Positions 36,781 to 45,247 of a DNA stretch of 64,000 nt are shown here, one piece after another. The position numbers and the translations under genes were made by a program. Every line of letters starts with the position of its first letter. Position 1 is the first letter of the stretch. The stretch comes from an uncultured Prolixibacteraceae bacterium (GTDB lineage: Bacteria; Bacteroidota; Bacteroidia; Bacteroidales; Prolixibacteraceae), in the NCBI GenBank assembly GCA_937915865.1, contig CALGIG010000053.1, positions 1 to 64,000 of the forward strand, written 5' to 3'. Under the pieces are notes generated by a model. That model ran no database searches, was not told where the DNA came from, and saw only the letters and a program-made list of their open reading frames with translations.

Positions 36781-36822
36781 TGTGAGCACATCAGATAACT
36801 TGCTTACATCAGATGTGTCACA
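36781..36822. terminator. Inverted repeat between convergent operons
   Basis: TGTGAGCACATC (36781-36792) pairs with GATGTGTCACA (36812-36822) over 11 bp with one bulged G and a 19-nt loop. It lies in the 227-bp gap between the convergent PUL2 and sialic acid operons, so a terminator is the likely role. The same stretch holds the direct repeat ACATCAGAT twice (36788-36796, 36806-36814). The T tail is weak on both strands. Confidence 0.45.
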
Positions 36823-36908
36823 CTTAATTTGTACCAGGGCCCAATCAATCAGGAATATGTCGAATTAAGTTTGGAATAACATATCGTCGACAATTCGTTG
36901 ATATGTCG

Positions 36909-38156
36909 CTAATCGCTTGTTTTATCTGCCACTTTAGGCTTTAACATGGTCAATTGTAAGCCAACAGCCAATACAACGGCAATCGACAGTAAAGCCATAT
37001 CCCTGCCCAGGTGTCCCGAATCAGTTGATCTGCCAAGAACTTTTGTTATTAAAGCCCCACAAAATACACCAATCATATTCATGAAACCATAACCGGCGGC
37101 CCGATGTCGGGGAGACACAAATTGGCATAGTATAGGCATGTTGTTTGAATCGTACATCCCAAACCCAATTCCAAATAGAATAGCCCCAAGCATAATACCA
37201 TTGACTCCATGACTAAAGCCAAGTAAGATTAACGCAGGGATGCAAAAACTTAATCCGATTGCACCGGTGTAAATGCGTCCTCTTAAATTGTATTTTATCC
37301 ACCGGTCAGAAATTATACCTCCGGCTATTACACCCAGAAAAGCTGAAGCAGAAATGGTAATGGTTGATAATGGCCCGGAAACTGACATGTCGATTTTTAG
37401 ACTTTCGGCAAATAATGTAGGGACCCAGTTCTTCACAGCCCAACTGGGAAATCCCGGCGCCGCAAAATAAAACAGGATAATCCAAAAACTAATTGTTCCC
37501 CACAACATGGCTAAACTATGCTTAATTGATTTTAGCGATTCGGTAAACGTTTGACTTTGTATATCTTGTCTGCTGTCTGTTTTTTCGCGTAATAAAAAAA
37601 TAAGTACCATGCTGTATATTACACCTGTAAGCCCAAAGAAATGAAATGTTTGTTGCCACGAAAGCAGATGGGCAACTGTTGCCCCAAATCCACCTAACCC
37701 CTGTCCGAAATACAATCCGGTTATATGAATACCTATCGCCAGCGAACGTGTTGTTCCTTTGTGATAGTCAGCAATAAGAGCCATGCTTGCAGGTATATAA
37801 AGCGCTTCGCTGATGCCCATTATCGCCCTGAGAACGTATAGCTGATTAAATGTATTGGCGTATCCCATGGTCAAAGTGACACCCGACCAAACGGCCAGGC
37901 TCCCGACAATCAGCCATTTTCGGCTTAACCTATCGGCAATTAATCCGGCAAACGGGCTTGCAATTCCATAAATCCAAAGAAAAATAGCCATCAGTTGGCC
38001 AAACCGTTCAGCGCTATCGAGTTCGCTGATGTCGTGCATCATTGCATTTTTCATTGTCGATAGCATTTGCCTGTCCATGTAATTCAGCAAAGCAACCACC
38101 CATAGTAAACCCACAACAACCCAAGGATATATTTTTTGATATTTTTTGTCCATCAT
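36909..38156 (-). CDS. MFS transporter, probable sialic acid or sugar-acid importer
   Basis: 415-residue MFS protein of the anion:cation symporter branch, with about 12 transmembrane segments. TM1 reads VVGLLWVVALLNYMDRQMLS, the ACS-type Asn-Tyr-x-Asp-Arg motif. GLIADRLSRKWLIVGSLAVW in loop 2-3 and the mirror motif GGIISDRWIKYNLRGRIYTG in loop 8-9 are the standard MFS signatures. It closes an eight-gene sialidase operon (16 bp after the UroD-family gene), and a sialate transporter is required there, so uptake of N-acetylneuraminate or a modified relative is likely. ACS members also carry hexuronates and phthalate, so the substrate is inference. Confidence 0.85.
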   Translation of the reverse strand: MMDKKYQKIYPWVVVGLLWVVALLNYMDRQMLSTMKNAMMHDISELDSAERFGQLMAIFLWIYGIASPFAGLIADRLSRKWLIVGSLAVWSGVTLTMGYANTFNQLYVLRAIMGISEALYIPASMALIADYHKGTTRSLAIGIHITGLYFGQGLGGFGATVAHLLSWQQTFHFFGLTGVIYSMVLIFLLREKTDSRQDIQSQTFTESLKSIKHSLAMLWGTISFWIILFYFAAPGFPSWAVKNWVPTLFAESLKIDMSVSGPLSTITISASAFLGVIAGGIISDRWIKYNLRGRIYTGAIGLSFCIPALILLGFSHGVNGIMLGAILFGIGFGMYDSNNMPILCQFVSPRHRAAGYGFMNMIGVFCGALITKVLGRSTDSGHLGRDMALLSIAVVLAVGLQLTMLKPKVADKTSD

Positions 38157-38172
38157 GCTTTATTTTTTCCCT

Positions 38173-39261
38173 TTAACGATAGAATCCATATTCATAACCT
38201 GTTTTGTACATTGCAATGATATTTTCAACCGGAATATCATCCTGAAGTACCGGATGTCCCGGGGAAAGGATATACCCTCCACCGGGTTTCAGTGCATTTA
38301 AAATTTTGCGGGTCTCAGTTGTTACATCTTCTACGGTCCCATGTGTAATTACATTCTGCACGCTTATTCCGCCCCGCAGGCAGATGTTCTTTCCATATTT
38401 CTTTTTTATTTCTGCCGGGTTCATACATTCAGGTTGAATTGGATCAAGAATATCAACTCCTGATTCGATGAAACGGGGAATAATTGCCTCAACATTACCA
38501 CAAGTATGGAGCAGTAACCGAATGTTGTACCTATGTGCAAGGTCGGCCATTTTTTTTAATCGCGGCGCAATGTATTCATCAAATTGTTCCGGTCCAATGA
38601 GCAACGTGTTTTGCATTCCAAAATCGTCGGCTAATGCAAAAATATCAATCAAATCACCTGCTGCTTCAAACATCCGGCGATAATATTCATAATAGAATCC
38701 TGTGAACTTATCCAGAATGTAATTGGCTAAATCGGGTTCAATCAGCATATCAGTCATTAAAGTATCCATCCCACGGAGAAAAGTGGCATGTTGGAAAACA
38801 GAACCACCTGAAGCCATAATTGAAAATTCGCTCCATTTTTCAAGTTTTTGTCTGAAATTTGAATAATCGAACCATTCATTTTCAGGCCAGAGGTATTTTT
38901 CCAGTTCGTTTATGCTTGTCGCTTTGGCCAGTGGAGGTTGTTCAATATCTATTGTCCATCCGGCGGCAGTCAGGTTTTCGTATTCATGCATTCGCCAAAA
39001 ACTAAAAATATTACCACCCCATTCAGGAGTAAAAAAAGTATTTTCAGGACCAATATAATCTGGTGCTGTTCCTGAATGCAGGTCGATTCCTCTTGTGTCG
39101 TAAACGTCAATATGCAAGGCTTTTAATAAGTCTTGATCTGATGAAGCTCCAATTTCTTTCTTTAGTTTGCCTACCACCCATTTTGTTGCATTTAAATGAG
39201 CAGGTACTTTATCGGGTTCGTTAAACGATGTTGCGCAACGAATTCGTTCTCTGGAATTCAT
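38173..39261 (-). CDS. UroD/MtaA-superfamily protein, probable methyltransferase-like enzyme
   Basis: 362-residue cytoplasmic protein of the uroporphyrinogen decarboxylase superfamily. It has the start RERIRCATSFNEPDKVPAHL typical of the family, and the HxCG motif LLHTCGNVEAIIPRF seen in the zinc-dependent methyltransferases MtaA/CmuA. Near the C-terminus GGYILSPGHPVLQ places a His where HemE has its GH and where MtaA has Cys. It is not a haem-synthesis enzyme by context: it sits between a lyase paralogue and a transporter in a sialidase operon, with a second UroD-like gene four genes upstream. Demethylation or decarboxylation of a modified sugar acid is possible but unproven. Confidence 0.75.
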   Translation of the reverse strand: MNSRERIRCATSFNEPDKVPAHLNATKWVVGKLKKEIGASSDQDLLKALHIDVYDTRGIDLHSGTAPDYIGPENTFFTPEWGGNIFSFWRMHEYENLTAAGWTIDIEQPPLAKATSINELEKYLWPENEWFDYSNFRQKLEKWSEFSIMASGGSVFQHATFLRGMDTLMTDMLIEPDLANYILDKFTGFYYEYYRRMFEAAGDLIDIFALADDFGMQNTLLIGPEQFDEYIAPRLKKMADLAHRYNIRLLLHTCGNVEAIIPRFIESGVDILDPIQPECMNPAEIKKKYGKNICLRGGISVQNVITHGTVEDVTTETRKILNALKPGGGYILSPGHPVLQDDIPVENIIAMYKTGYEYGFYR

Positions 39262-39271
39262 AGTATAAGGT

Positions 39272-40213
39272 TCAAAAGTTTATAAAAAATTCAGGAATAA
39301 TTGCTTTAGCTTCTTTTCTTGTTTTTTCAACCAATTCAACCGGAATCGACCGGTAAGGCCAGCGGAGCGATGGACCTACATTGGCCCAGTTTCCTACAAG
39401 GGCCAGAAAACGATCGCAGGCATGATTGGAATAATGTTCCTTTGTAATGAAAGGTGAAATTAATTTATCCATAAAATGGTTAATCCTTAGTTCGAGTTCG
39501 AGCGCTGCCTCAAGGTTGGTTAAAATTAGGTTGTACCACCTTTGTGCCGCAAAAGGATTCAGACATGACATATTGGAATAAGCACCGTGAGCGCCGAGTT
39601 TTATGCCTGTAGCCAAACGGTGTCCCGGAATAAAAACCGACAGCCCGTCTTTATTCTGGTTGACTTTTTGATACCATTCTTCATTGGCGTTCTGGTCGAA
39701 AACTTTTAGGCCAACGAGCGATGGTATTTCCTTCTTCAATGCACTCCATTCTTCAGGTCTCAAAATTTTCTTCGCATGTGGCGGGTTGTACAGAACCAAC
39801 GGGATTCCGTTGGCTGTTTCCTCCATTTTTTGTAAAAAAACGATTGCTTCAAAAAGCGTGACAGGAAACCAATCAGGCAAAATCACCTGGACTGCCCCTG
39901 GTTGAAGTGCCACAATACGTTTAAGCCGTTCGAGCGAAATTTGCGGGCTTGTATGACTAACTCCTATTTGATAGGGAGTATCTGCTTTTTCACATTTTTC
40001 GGCAAGCAGGTTACTTATGGCATCAAACTCATTTTCGGTTTGTGCATAAAATTCACCTGCGGTTCCATTCATATAAATACCGTTTGGGTTGGAAGCAATT
40101 AACACATCAATTTCATCAGCCAGCTTGTTAAAGTCAATGGTTCCATCGTTTGAAGATGCTAACAAAAGTGTAGCCCAGTTTCCGTATATTTTGTTGAATT
40201 CCAGTTTTTTCAT
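39272..40213 (-). CDS. Divergent DapA/NanA-family class I aldolase
   Basis: 313-residue TIM-barrel aldolase of the dihydrodipicolinate synthase/N-acetylneuraminate lyase family. The substrate loop reads GTAGEF (residues 50-55) instead of GTTGE. The Tyr is in LYNPPH (Tyr142) and the Schiff-base Lys is likely Lys170 in LVGLKVFDQ. It differs clearly from the second family member at 53604-54500, which has canonical NanA motifs. It lies 9 bp after a GH33 sialidase gene, so it probably cleaves a related 2-keto-3-deoxy acid such as a modified nonulosonate. The exact substrate is unknown. Confidence 0.8.
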   Translation of the reverse strand: MKKLEFNKIYGNWATLLLASSNDGTIDFNKLADEIDVLIASNPNGIYMNGTAGEFYAQTENEFDAISNLLAEKCEKADTPYQIGVSHTSPQISLERLKRIVALQPGAVQVILPDWFPVTLFEAIVFLQKMEETANGIPLVLYNPPHAKKILRPEEWSALKKEIPSLVGLKVFDQNANEEWYQKVNQNKDGLSVFIPGHRLATGIKLGAHGAYSNMSCLNPFAAQRWYNLILTNLEAALELELRINHFMDKLISPFITKEHYSNHACDRFLALVGNWANVGPSLRWPYRSIPVELVEKTRKEAKAIIPEFFINF

Positions 40214-40222
40214 GTTGCTAAT

Positions 40223-41497
40223 TTATCTTCCGCTAAAATCATTGAGAGGTTTATCTTTTTTATCGAGTCTGTCTTTTCCATCAGTTAACCATTGCAGATC
40301 GAATGAAATGACCGACATGTGTGTATTTTTGAAATGGTTTCCGCCTGTTCCGGAAATCGATCCTCCTTCATAAAAACAATGTATAATTCCGTCGGGGGTA
40401 ACTGCAAGATCGGAATAACCAGCAATTCCTGGATCAACTACTTTCGATACGGGCCAACTAACGCCTTCATCGTAACTCATCCTGACGGTTAGGTTGGTGC
40501 GATGACGATTTCTTGCGGAACGTGGAGTTGACGATTTTTCTGCTACCCAGGGATCTTGTCGGCTATCAGGATTACAAAATAAAATCCTGTTTTTTGACTG
40601 GTTTGGGAAAAGACTATACCTGCACATACTTCCAAAACAGATGGGTTCAAAAAACGAGTCGGCAAATACCGGGGTTGTCCAGTGGGTGGCGCCATCGCTG
40701 CTGTAAGTAAACAGTCTTCTGTAATTGATCGATTCATTTCTCGAATTAAACAAAACTTTGCCATCAGCCAATTGCACACAGCTGGTTTCGTTTGGAATTA
40801 CTGTTGTATTATTGTCAGCAACAGCCACATCGCCTGCTTTCCAGCTTACACCATGGTCGTCGCTATAAACCGAAACTACAATGGATGGACGGTGCCCCCT
40901 GTGTTTTGCGCCAAAATCACCAGCTCCTCCATTCGAAAGCCAGAAAGGAACAACGAGGCGTCCGTTGGCAAGCTGTATGCCATGTCCCGGGCCCGGAGCC
41001 TGTACAACCCAGGGATATACTTTTTTAAATTCATTAATTGAATTGGTTATTTCAATTGGTCGCGACCAGGAAAGTCCGTCGTCAGCCGATTTCATGTAGT
41101 AACATTGTGAATAATCGGTTTGATAGAGCAAATGAATTTCTCCTGACTGATAATCAACAATTGGCGTAGCATTGTCGCAAGGAATACCTTCGCTGTGAAC
41201 CAAAATTTTCATGGGTTCCCATGTATTTCCTGAATCTATGCTGCGGCGCATAACAATATCAATCGGGTCCCAGTCACCGCCATTTCCTTTTCTTGCAGAG
41301 CAGAATGCCAGCAATGAGCCCTTCTTTGTTGATACCATAGATGCTATTCTGAACGTATAATAATCATTGTTTCCAGCTTCAAACAATTTTTGAGTCCGTA
41401 TTATTCCTTTTGGCTGACTATAAGCTGACAGAATTATTGTTGAAAAAACAAGGACAATAATTATCCTGGTAATTAATCTCAAGGTTATTTTCATCAT
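40223..41497 (-). CDS. Exported GH33 sialidase
   Basis: 424-residue exo-alpha-sialidase. Start at 41497 gives the signal peptide RLITRIIIVLVFSTIILSAYSQ; a longer frame to 41602 overlaps the upstream gene. Six-bladed propeller features are the FRIAS motif (first Arg of the triad, with Ala-Ser in place of the usual Pro), Asp boxes SIDSGNTW, SADDGLSW, SDDHGVSW and SYDEGVSW, the catalytic Asp region GGDWDPIDIVMRRS, Glu in IPNETSCVQLADG, Arg in FNSRNE and TNLTVRMS, and the nucleophile Tyr in IAGYSDLAV. It releases terminal sialic acids in the periplasm. It is one of three clear GH33 enzymes in this locus. Confidence 0.9.
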   Translation of the reverse strand: MMKITLRLITRIIIVLVFSTIILSAYSQPKGIIRTQKLFEAGNNDYYTFRIASMVSTKKGSLLAFCSARKGNGGDWDPIDIVMRRSIDSGNTWEPMKILVHSEGIPCDNATPIVDYQSGEIHLLYQTDYSQCYYMKSADDGLSWSRPIEITNSINEFKKVYPWVVQAPGPGHGIQLANGRLVVPFWLSNGGAGDFGAKHRGHRPSIVVSVYSDDHGVSWKAGDVAVADNNTTVIPNETSCVQLADGKVLFNSRNESINYRRLFTYSSDGATHWTTPVFADSFFEPICFGSMCRYSLFPNQSKNRILFCNPDSRQDPWVAEKSSTPRSARNRHRTNLTVRMSYDEGVSWPVSKVVDPGIAGYSDLAVTPDGIIHCFYEGGSISGTGGNHFKNTHMSVISFDLQWLTDGKDRLDKKDKPLNDFSGR

Positions 41498-41528
41498 GAG
41501 TTTTGTTCTGTGTTTGTTTTGTTGTTTA

Positions 41529-42281
41529 TCACCATTCTCCTTTTTTACCAAATTTTTGATTTGCGGCTTTTCCAAATTCAGAAGAAGCAACATTAATGGC
41601 ATTTAAAATATCGCTGAAACTTCTTCCATGCGTGTTCCGTGCAACATGTATCATGTTTTTACATTCGTTGGAATCCATGAACCGGGCGGCTTCCAGTAAT
41701 TTTCCGGTATCTTCATTGGGTATTGCCAAAAAACCGTGTTTATCGGCATGGATAAGCTGACCTGCTTGTATTTTGGTACCAAAAACTTCAACTTCACAAT
41801 TCCACCTGACCGGACAGCTATAGGCATGACCTACACAAAGTCCCCTGGCCAAAGCCTTGAAGCCAGCATTAGTCATTTCATCCAAATCCCGGATACCTCC
41901 ATCGGTAATGGTCCCGACACAGCCAAGAGCTTTGTGAATATTACTATTTACTTCGCCCCAGAAAGCTCCATATAAATTGGGTTTATCCAAATCCTGAACA
42001 ATCACAATTTTAGGTCCCGGAATTGAAGCCACATACTCGCGATAACGTAACCATGCCTCCGGATTTTTTCTGGCATGATCCGGATTTCCTGGTTGTATGG
42101 CCACAGTAACAGCATACCCAATCATAGGCCCCATTTGTGCCATGAAATCGGTAACTGGTTCCATATTAAACCCATTATGCGCACTATCGTGTGTTGTTAT
42201 CTGTTCCCATCCATTATAAATGGTTGGGGTATTCCATCGTTTTAACTCTAAAAGATCGGCATAAGTTAGTTCTCTTTCCAT
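41529..42281 (-). CDS. RraA-family aldolase/decarboxylase-like protein
   Basis: 250-residue protein of the RraA/HMG-aldolase family. The hallmark sequences are TITDGGIRDLDEMTNAGF (GG-x-RD, binding substrate and metal) and LIHADKHGFLAIP (the HAD-x-x-G motif). It is longer than E. coli RraA (about 160 residues), with an N-terminal extension containing WNTPTIYNGWEQITTH, as in the longer sugar-acid-associated members. These enzymes split 4-hydroxy-4-methyl-2-oxoglutarate-like compounds or decarboxylate oxaloacetate. Flanked by a sialidase and a UroD-like gene, it may act late in breakdown of a modified sugar acid. RNase E regulation is unlikely here. Confidence 0.8.
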   Translation of the reverse strand: MERELTYADLLELKRWNTPTIYNGWEQITTHDSAHNGFNMEPVTDFMAQMGPMIGYAVTVAIQPGNPDHARKNPEAWLRYREYVASIPGPKIVIVQDLDKPNLYGAFWGEVNSNIHKALGCVGTITDGGIRDLDEMTNAGFKALARGLCVGHAYSCPVRWNCEVEVFGTKIQAGQLIHADKHGFLAIPNEDTGKLLEAARFMDSNECKNMIHVARNTHGRSFSDILNAINVASSEFGKAANQKFGKKGEW

Positions 42282-42301
42282 CTCAGTTGACTTATGTTTG
42301 G

Positions 42302-43420
42302 TTAATTTTTTCTGTACATTTTTGAAATATATTTAGCTTCATCGATTGAAACGGCATCAAAAACCAAGCTAACGCCAGTAGGAAATTTTTCGTGAATTTT
42401 TCCGGAAAGTAGCTCATCTTTATTCGCCCTAATCCTGATTAAAGGAATTTTCCGTTCTTTAGCCAAAGCATAAACAGGTTCCAGATCATTTAGGTGTGAT
42501 TGACCGAAATCAAAGCATTTCAGTGAATTAAGCCTGAAAATTTCAGGAATATTAAAATCAATTTTTCCACAGGAATGAATGCCACCACCACCCATTTCTT
42601 TCAATACAAACTCATCATGGCGTGCAACTTGTTCCGTATACATTTCAGGAGGAATCATGATTGCCGAATCGTTTCTGATCAGAATATTTCCGCTAATCAA
42701 TGTCGCATGTTGATATGCATAATTTTCAGTATCATCGGTAATGTATTGCTGCAAATGTTTGGCAAACCCTACCTGGGCTTGAGCTATTAGTTTAAGTCCC
42801 CGATCAACAATGTCGGGTTCTAAAATAAAATCTTCGTAAATAGCGCTTCCTCTCAAAAGTTCAAGCGTGTCAAGTGGTCCCTGAAGGTCGGGCAAAACTG
42901 TTTTTATACATTGCCGTAAGTTTGGATAGTTGGCCAGGACATCTTTGTAAAATTGGTATCTGTCAATTATTTGCGGACAAATTCCTTGTGTAAAATCGGA
43001 AGGATCGCAGTCGAAAATCGACATGAAGTCATTTTGTGTTTCGAAATGGCGCACCCAGGGTGGGTTATTGTCGCGTTGTTCAATTATTCCACCAAAAAGT
43101 GAAGCTATAATTACCGTTCCAAAATTTGCCCTGATGGTATAAGGAAGATCATCGGAAACTTCGTTATGAAAAAGAATACTGGTGTCGAAGGCATGGGTAA
43201 GTTCATTGAAAAGCATCTTTTCCGGATTATCAAATATCTCTTTGTGCGGAAACGGACAAAATGAAGAAGACTTCGGAAAAGGATAGGATATAATCAATGG
43301 AAGCTGGCCGGTAGTTTCCCAGTTCAGGGATCTTCTGAATTTTTCTCCGATCGTTATTTGATCAGCAAAATTTAATTCTGCCTCCAGCTTTATTAATAAC
43401 TCTTGCAAAAGTTTGATCAT
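42302..43420 (-). CDS. Second UroD/MtaA-superfamily protein
   Basis: 372-residue protein that I assign to the uroporphyrinogen decarboxylase superfamily on fold-level cues: FNEL-type helices in the first half, GPLDTLELLRGSAIYED (the family's PxxxxxxLRG segment), and the HxCG motif GGGGIHSCGKIDFNIP shared with MtaA-type methyltransferases. It lacks the C-terminal Gly-His seen in its paralogue, ending instead in PTGVSLVFDAVSIDEA. Sequence similarity to that paralogue is low, so the pair is not a recent duplication. It sits between the RraA and SGNH-BNR genes (20 and 18 bp gaps). Substrate unknown. Confidence 0.65.
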   Translation of the reverse strand: MIKLLQELLIKLEAELNFADQITIGEKFRRSLNWETTGQLPLIISYPFPKSSSFCPFPHKEIFDNPEKMLFNELTHAFDTSILFHNEVSDDLPYTIRANFGTVIIASLFGGIIEQRDNNPPWVRHFETQNDFMSIFDCDPSDFTQGICPQIIDRYQFYKDVLANYPNLRQCIKTVLPDLQGPLDTLELLRGSAIYEDFILEPDIVDRGLKLIAQAQVGFAKHLQQYITDDTENYAYQHATLISGNILIRNDSAIMIPPEMYTEQVARHDEFVLKEMGGGGIHSCGKIDFNIPEIFRLNSLKCFDFGQSHLNDLEPVYALAKERKIPLIRIRANKDELLSGKIHEKFPTGVSLVFDAVSIDEAKYISKMYRKN

Positions 43421-43438
43421 TAGTTTTGGTGTTAACAG

Positions 43439-45241
43439 TTATTTTTCAGGATAAGCAATTATTGCACGCTTTCCACCTCCAATTTTCCAGCCTTCTTTTC
43501 CCCCGTTTGCAAAACTGCCTGCCGGATCGGCTGCATGGGTCGACCACAGAATCAGGATACCTTCTTTGGTGAAACATACCGAGGGGTATATGTTTTGACG
43601 ATCGTTATTCTCCATTCCCTCGTCGTCGATTATTACAGGTTTGCTCCAGGTTTCGCCATTGTCTTCAGACACTGAATAAACCAGAGGCGTCCTTGGAAAA
43701 AATGCACCCTTCTTATTGGGTTGGGCATAATCGAAAAAAACAATTAACCGGCCATCGGGTAACGATTTGAGCGTTAAAGGAGAACAAGCTGCCATTAAGG
43801 TTGTGGGCTCAGGTGTTGACCATGAAATTCCTCCGTCATTTGATTTCGAGCAATAAATGAATCCGCTTCCTGTACGGGCCAGCATCAACAATTTGTTTTC
43901 GCCGGTTTGCACAACACAGGGCTCGGCCATTCCCCGGCCATCATCTAATTTAGCTGCAATTTTCGATCGTTGCCATGTTTTTGCTCCATCATCGCTGTAA
44001 AAGCATAAGCCAAGGTTGCTATCGCCTTCATACAAACCCTGCCCTTCGGGCATGTGGCTAACCGGCACTACTATACGACCATTGTTCATTTGAATAAGAC
44101 GGTCGTTCATTACATACCACACACCTTCCGGATTTCCGACAAGCTGAGCCGGTGTCCATGTCTGTGCCTCATCTGCGGAAAAAGAAATGACTGGCAAGCC
44201 GCCTCCATGTAAACCCTGAACATGCCTGTGAGCAAGAAATGCCAGTCGTCCGTCCTTCAACCGTAAAAACGATATTCCACCGTCACTGATCATTCCTGGT
44301 AGATTCCAGCTTATTCCAAGTTTTTTTTCTTCATTCCATGTTCTGCCGCCATCCTTACTTCTATAGAGCATTGGTACCGGATTTGATGCAGCAAGTTGTT
44401 CAAAATTTGTTGGAGGCCGTCCCCAGGGAGCCGACATGATAATGTCGCCATTTTTGAGTTGAATAGTCCCGGGACCAATAAAAGAACGAGTTGCTGTATG
44501 GCTAATAAAAAGCTCGGGCTTCACAATAAACCGGGCTTTGAGGAATTCTGAATTGCCTGGTTGTTTTTGGTCATCTGTACCTAAAACATATTTTGAAATT
44601 AGTTTTGTCCAAAGCAAATAACCTTCGCCCATTAAATGTAATCCGTCATTGGTGTAATCAGGGTTTAACTTCTCATCGTTTTTGTTTTTGAATGAAGTAT
44701 ATAAATCAATGAAAGTCAGGTTTTTGCTTTTGCAAAGTAGCTTTAGCTTACTGTTTATTTCGATAATAAAAGCACCTTTGTCGGTATGTTTTGGGAATTT
44801 TCCAAACTGATCGTTTACTGGCAAAATACTTTGAACATAGAGGATGGTTTTAGGAGATTCTACAGTTATTTTAGTAACAATACGTGTTATTCCGGCTACA
44901 ACAGAGTCAGGAATTGAGCCATGTTCGAGGTCGTTAACACCAATCATTAAAAATATTTTTTTAGGTTTCCCTGGTAAAATTGTGTTTAACCTCGCCAAAA
45001 CACCTTCTGTTCTATCGCCACTTATTCCCCTGTTCTTAACATGGTAATCTTTAAAAAATTCGCCCCATTCACCAAAGTTGGTGATGCTATTTCCTAAGAA
45101 CACAATGTCAGTCGAGTCAATTGAAAGCTTCTCAAAAATAGAAGCTCTTTGGTAATAAAACGTTGAATAAGAGCTTTGTTGGGCATACAAACTGCCTGTA
45201 ATCAATAAAATATATGTAATTAAAAAAGCTATTTTATTCAT
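43439..45241 (-). CDS. SGNH esterase-BNR propeller fusion
   Basis: 600-residue exported protein with two domains. Residues about 25-222 form an SGNH/GDSL hydrolase: nucleophile Ser52 in FLGNSIT, Gly75 in RGISGDRT, Asn103 in IGVNDL, and the Asp199/His202 pair in NDGLHLMG. Residues about 240-595 form a BNR propeller with Asp boxes SKDGGRTW, SADEAQTW, SDDGAKTW, SNDGGISW and SEDNGETW. The propeller has no FRIP motif and no obvious Arg triad, so it may bind rather than cleave sialic acid. A de-O-acetylase for acetylated sialosides, acting with the sialidase encoded 6 bp upstream, is the best guess. Confidence 0.8.
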   Translation of the reverse strand: MNKIAFLITYILLITGSLYAQQSSYSTFYYQRASIFEKLSIDSTDIVFLGNSITNFGEWGEFFKDYHVKNRGISGDRTEGVLARLNTILPGKPKKIFLMIGVNDLEHGSIPDSVVAGITRIVTKITVESPKTILYVQSILPVNDQFGKFPKHTDKGAFIIEINSKLKLLCKSKNLTFIDLYTSFKNKNDEKLNPDYTNDGLHLMGEGYLLWTKLISKYVLGTDDQKQPGNSEFLKARFIVKPELFISHTATRSFIGPGTIQLKNGDIIMSAPWGRPPTNFEQLAASNPVPMLYRSKDGGRTWNEEKKLGISWNLPGMISDGGISFLRLKDGRLAFLAHRHVQGLHGGGLPVISFSADEAQTWTPAQLVGNPEGVWYVMNDRLIQMNNGRIVVPVSHMPEGQGLYEGDSNLGLCFYSDDGAKTWQRSKIAAKLDDGRGMAEPCVVQTGENKLLMLARTGSGFIYCSKSNDGGISWSTPEPTTLMAACSPLTLKSLPDGRLIVFFDYAQPNKKGAFFPRTPLVYSVSEDNGETWSKPVIIDDEGMENNDRQNIYPSVCFTKEGILILWSTHAADPAGSFANGGKEGWKIGGGKRAIIAYPEK

Positions 45242-45247
45242 TTTTAA

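Noticed and set aside
41498..41602. Longer start for the sialidase ending at 40223
   Set aside because: The extension overlaps the RraA gene and places the signal peptide internally.
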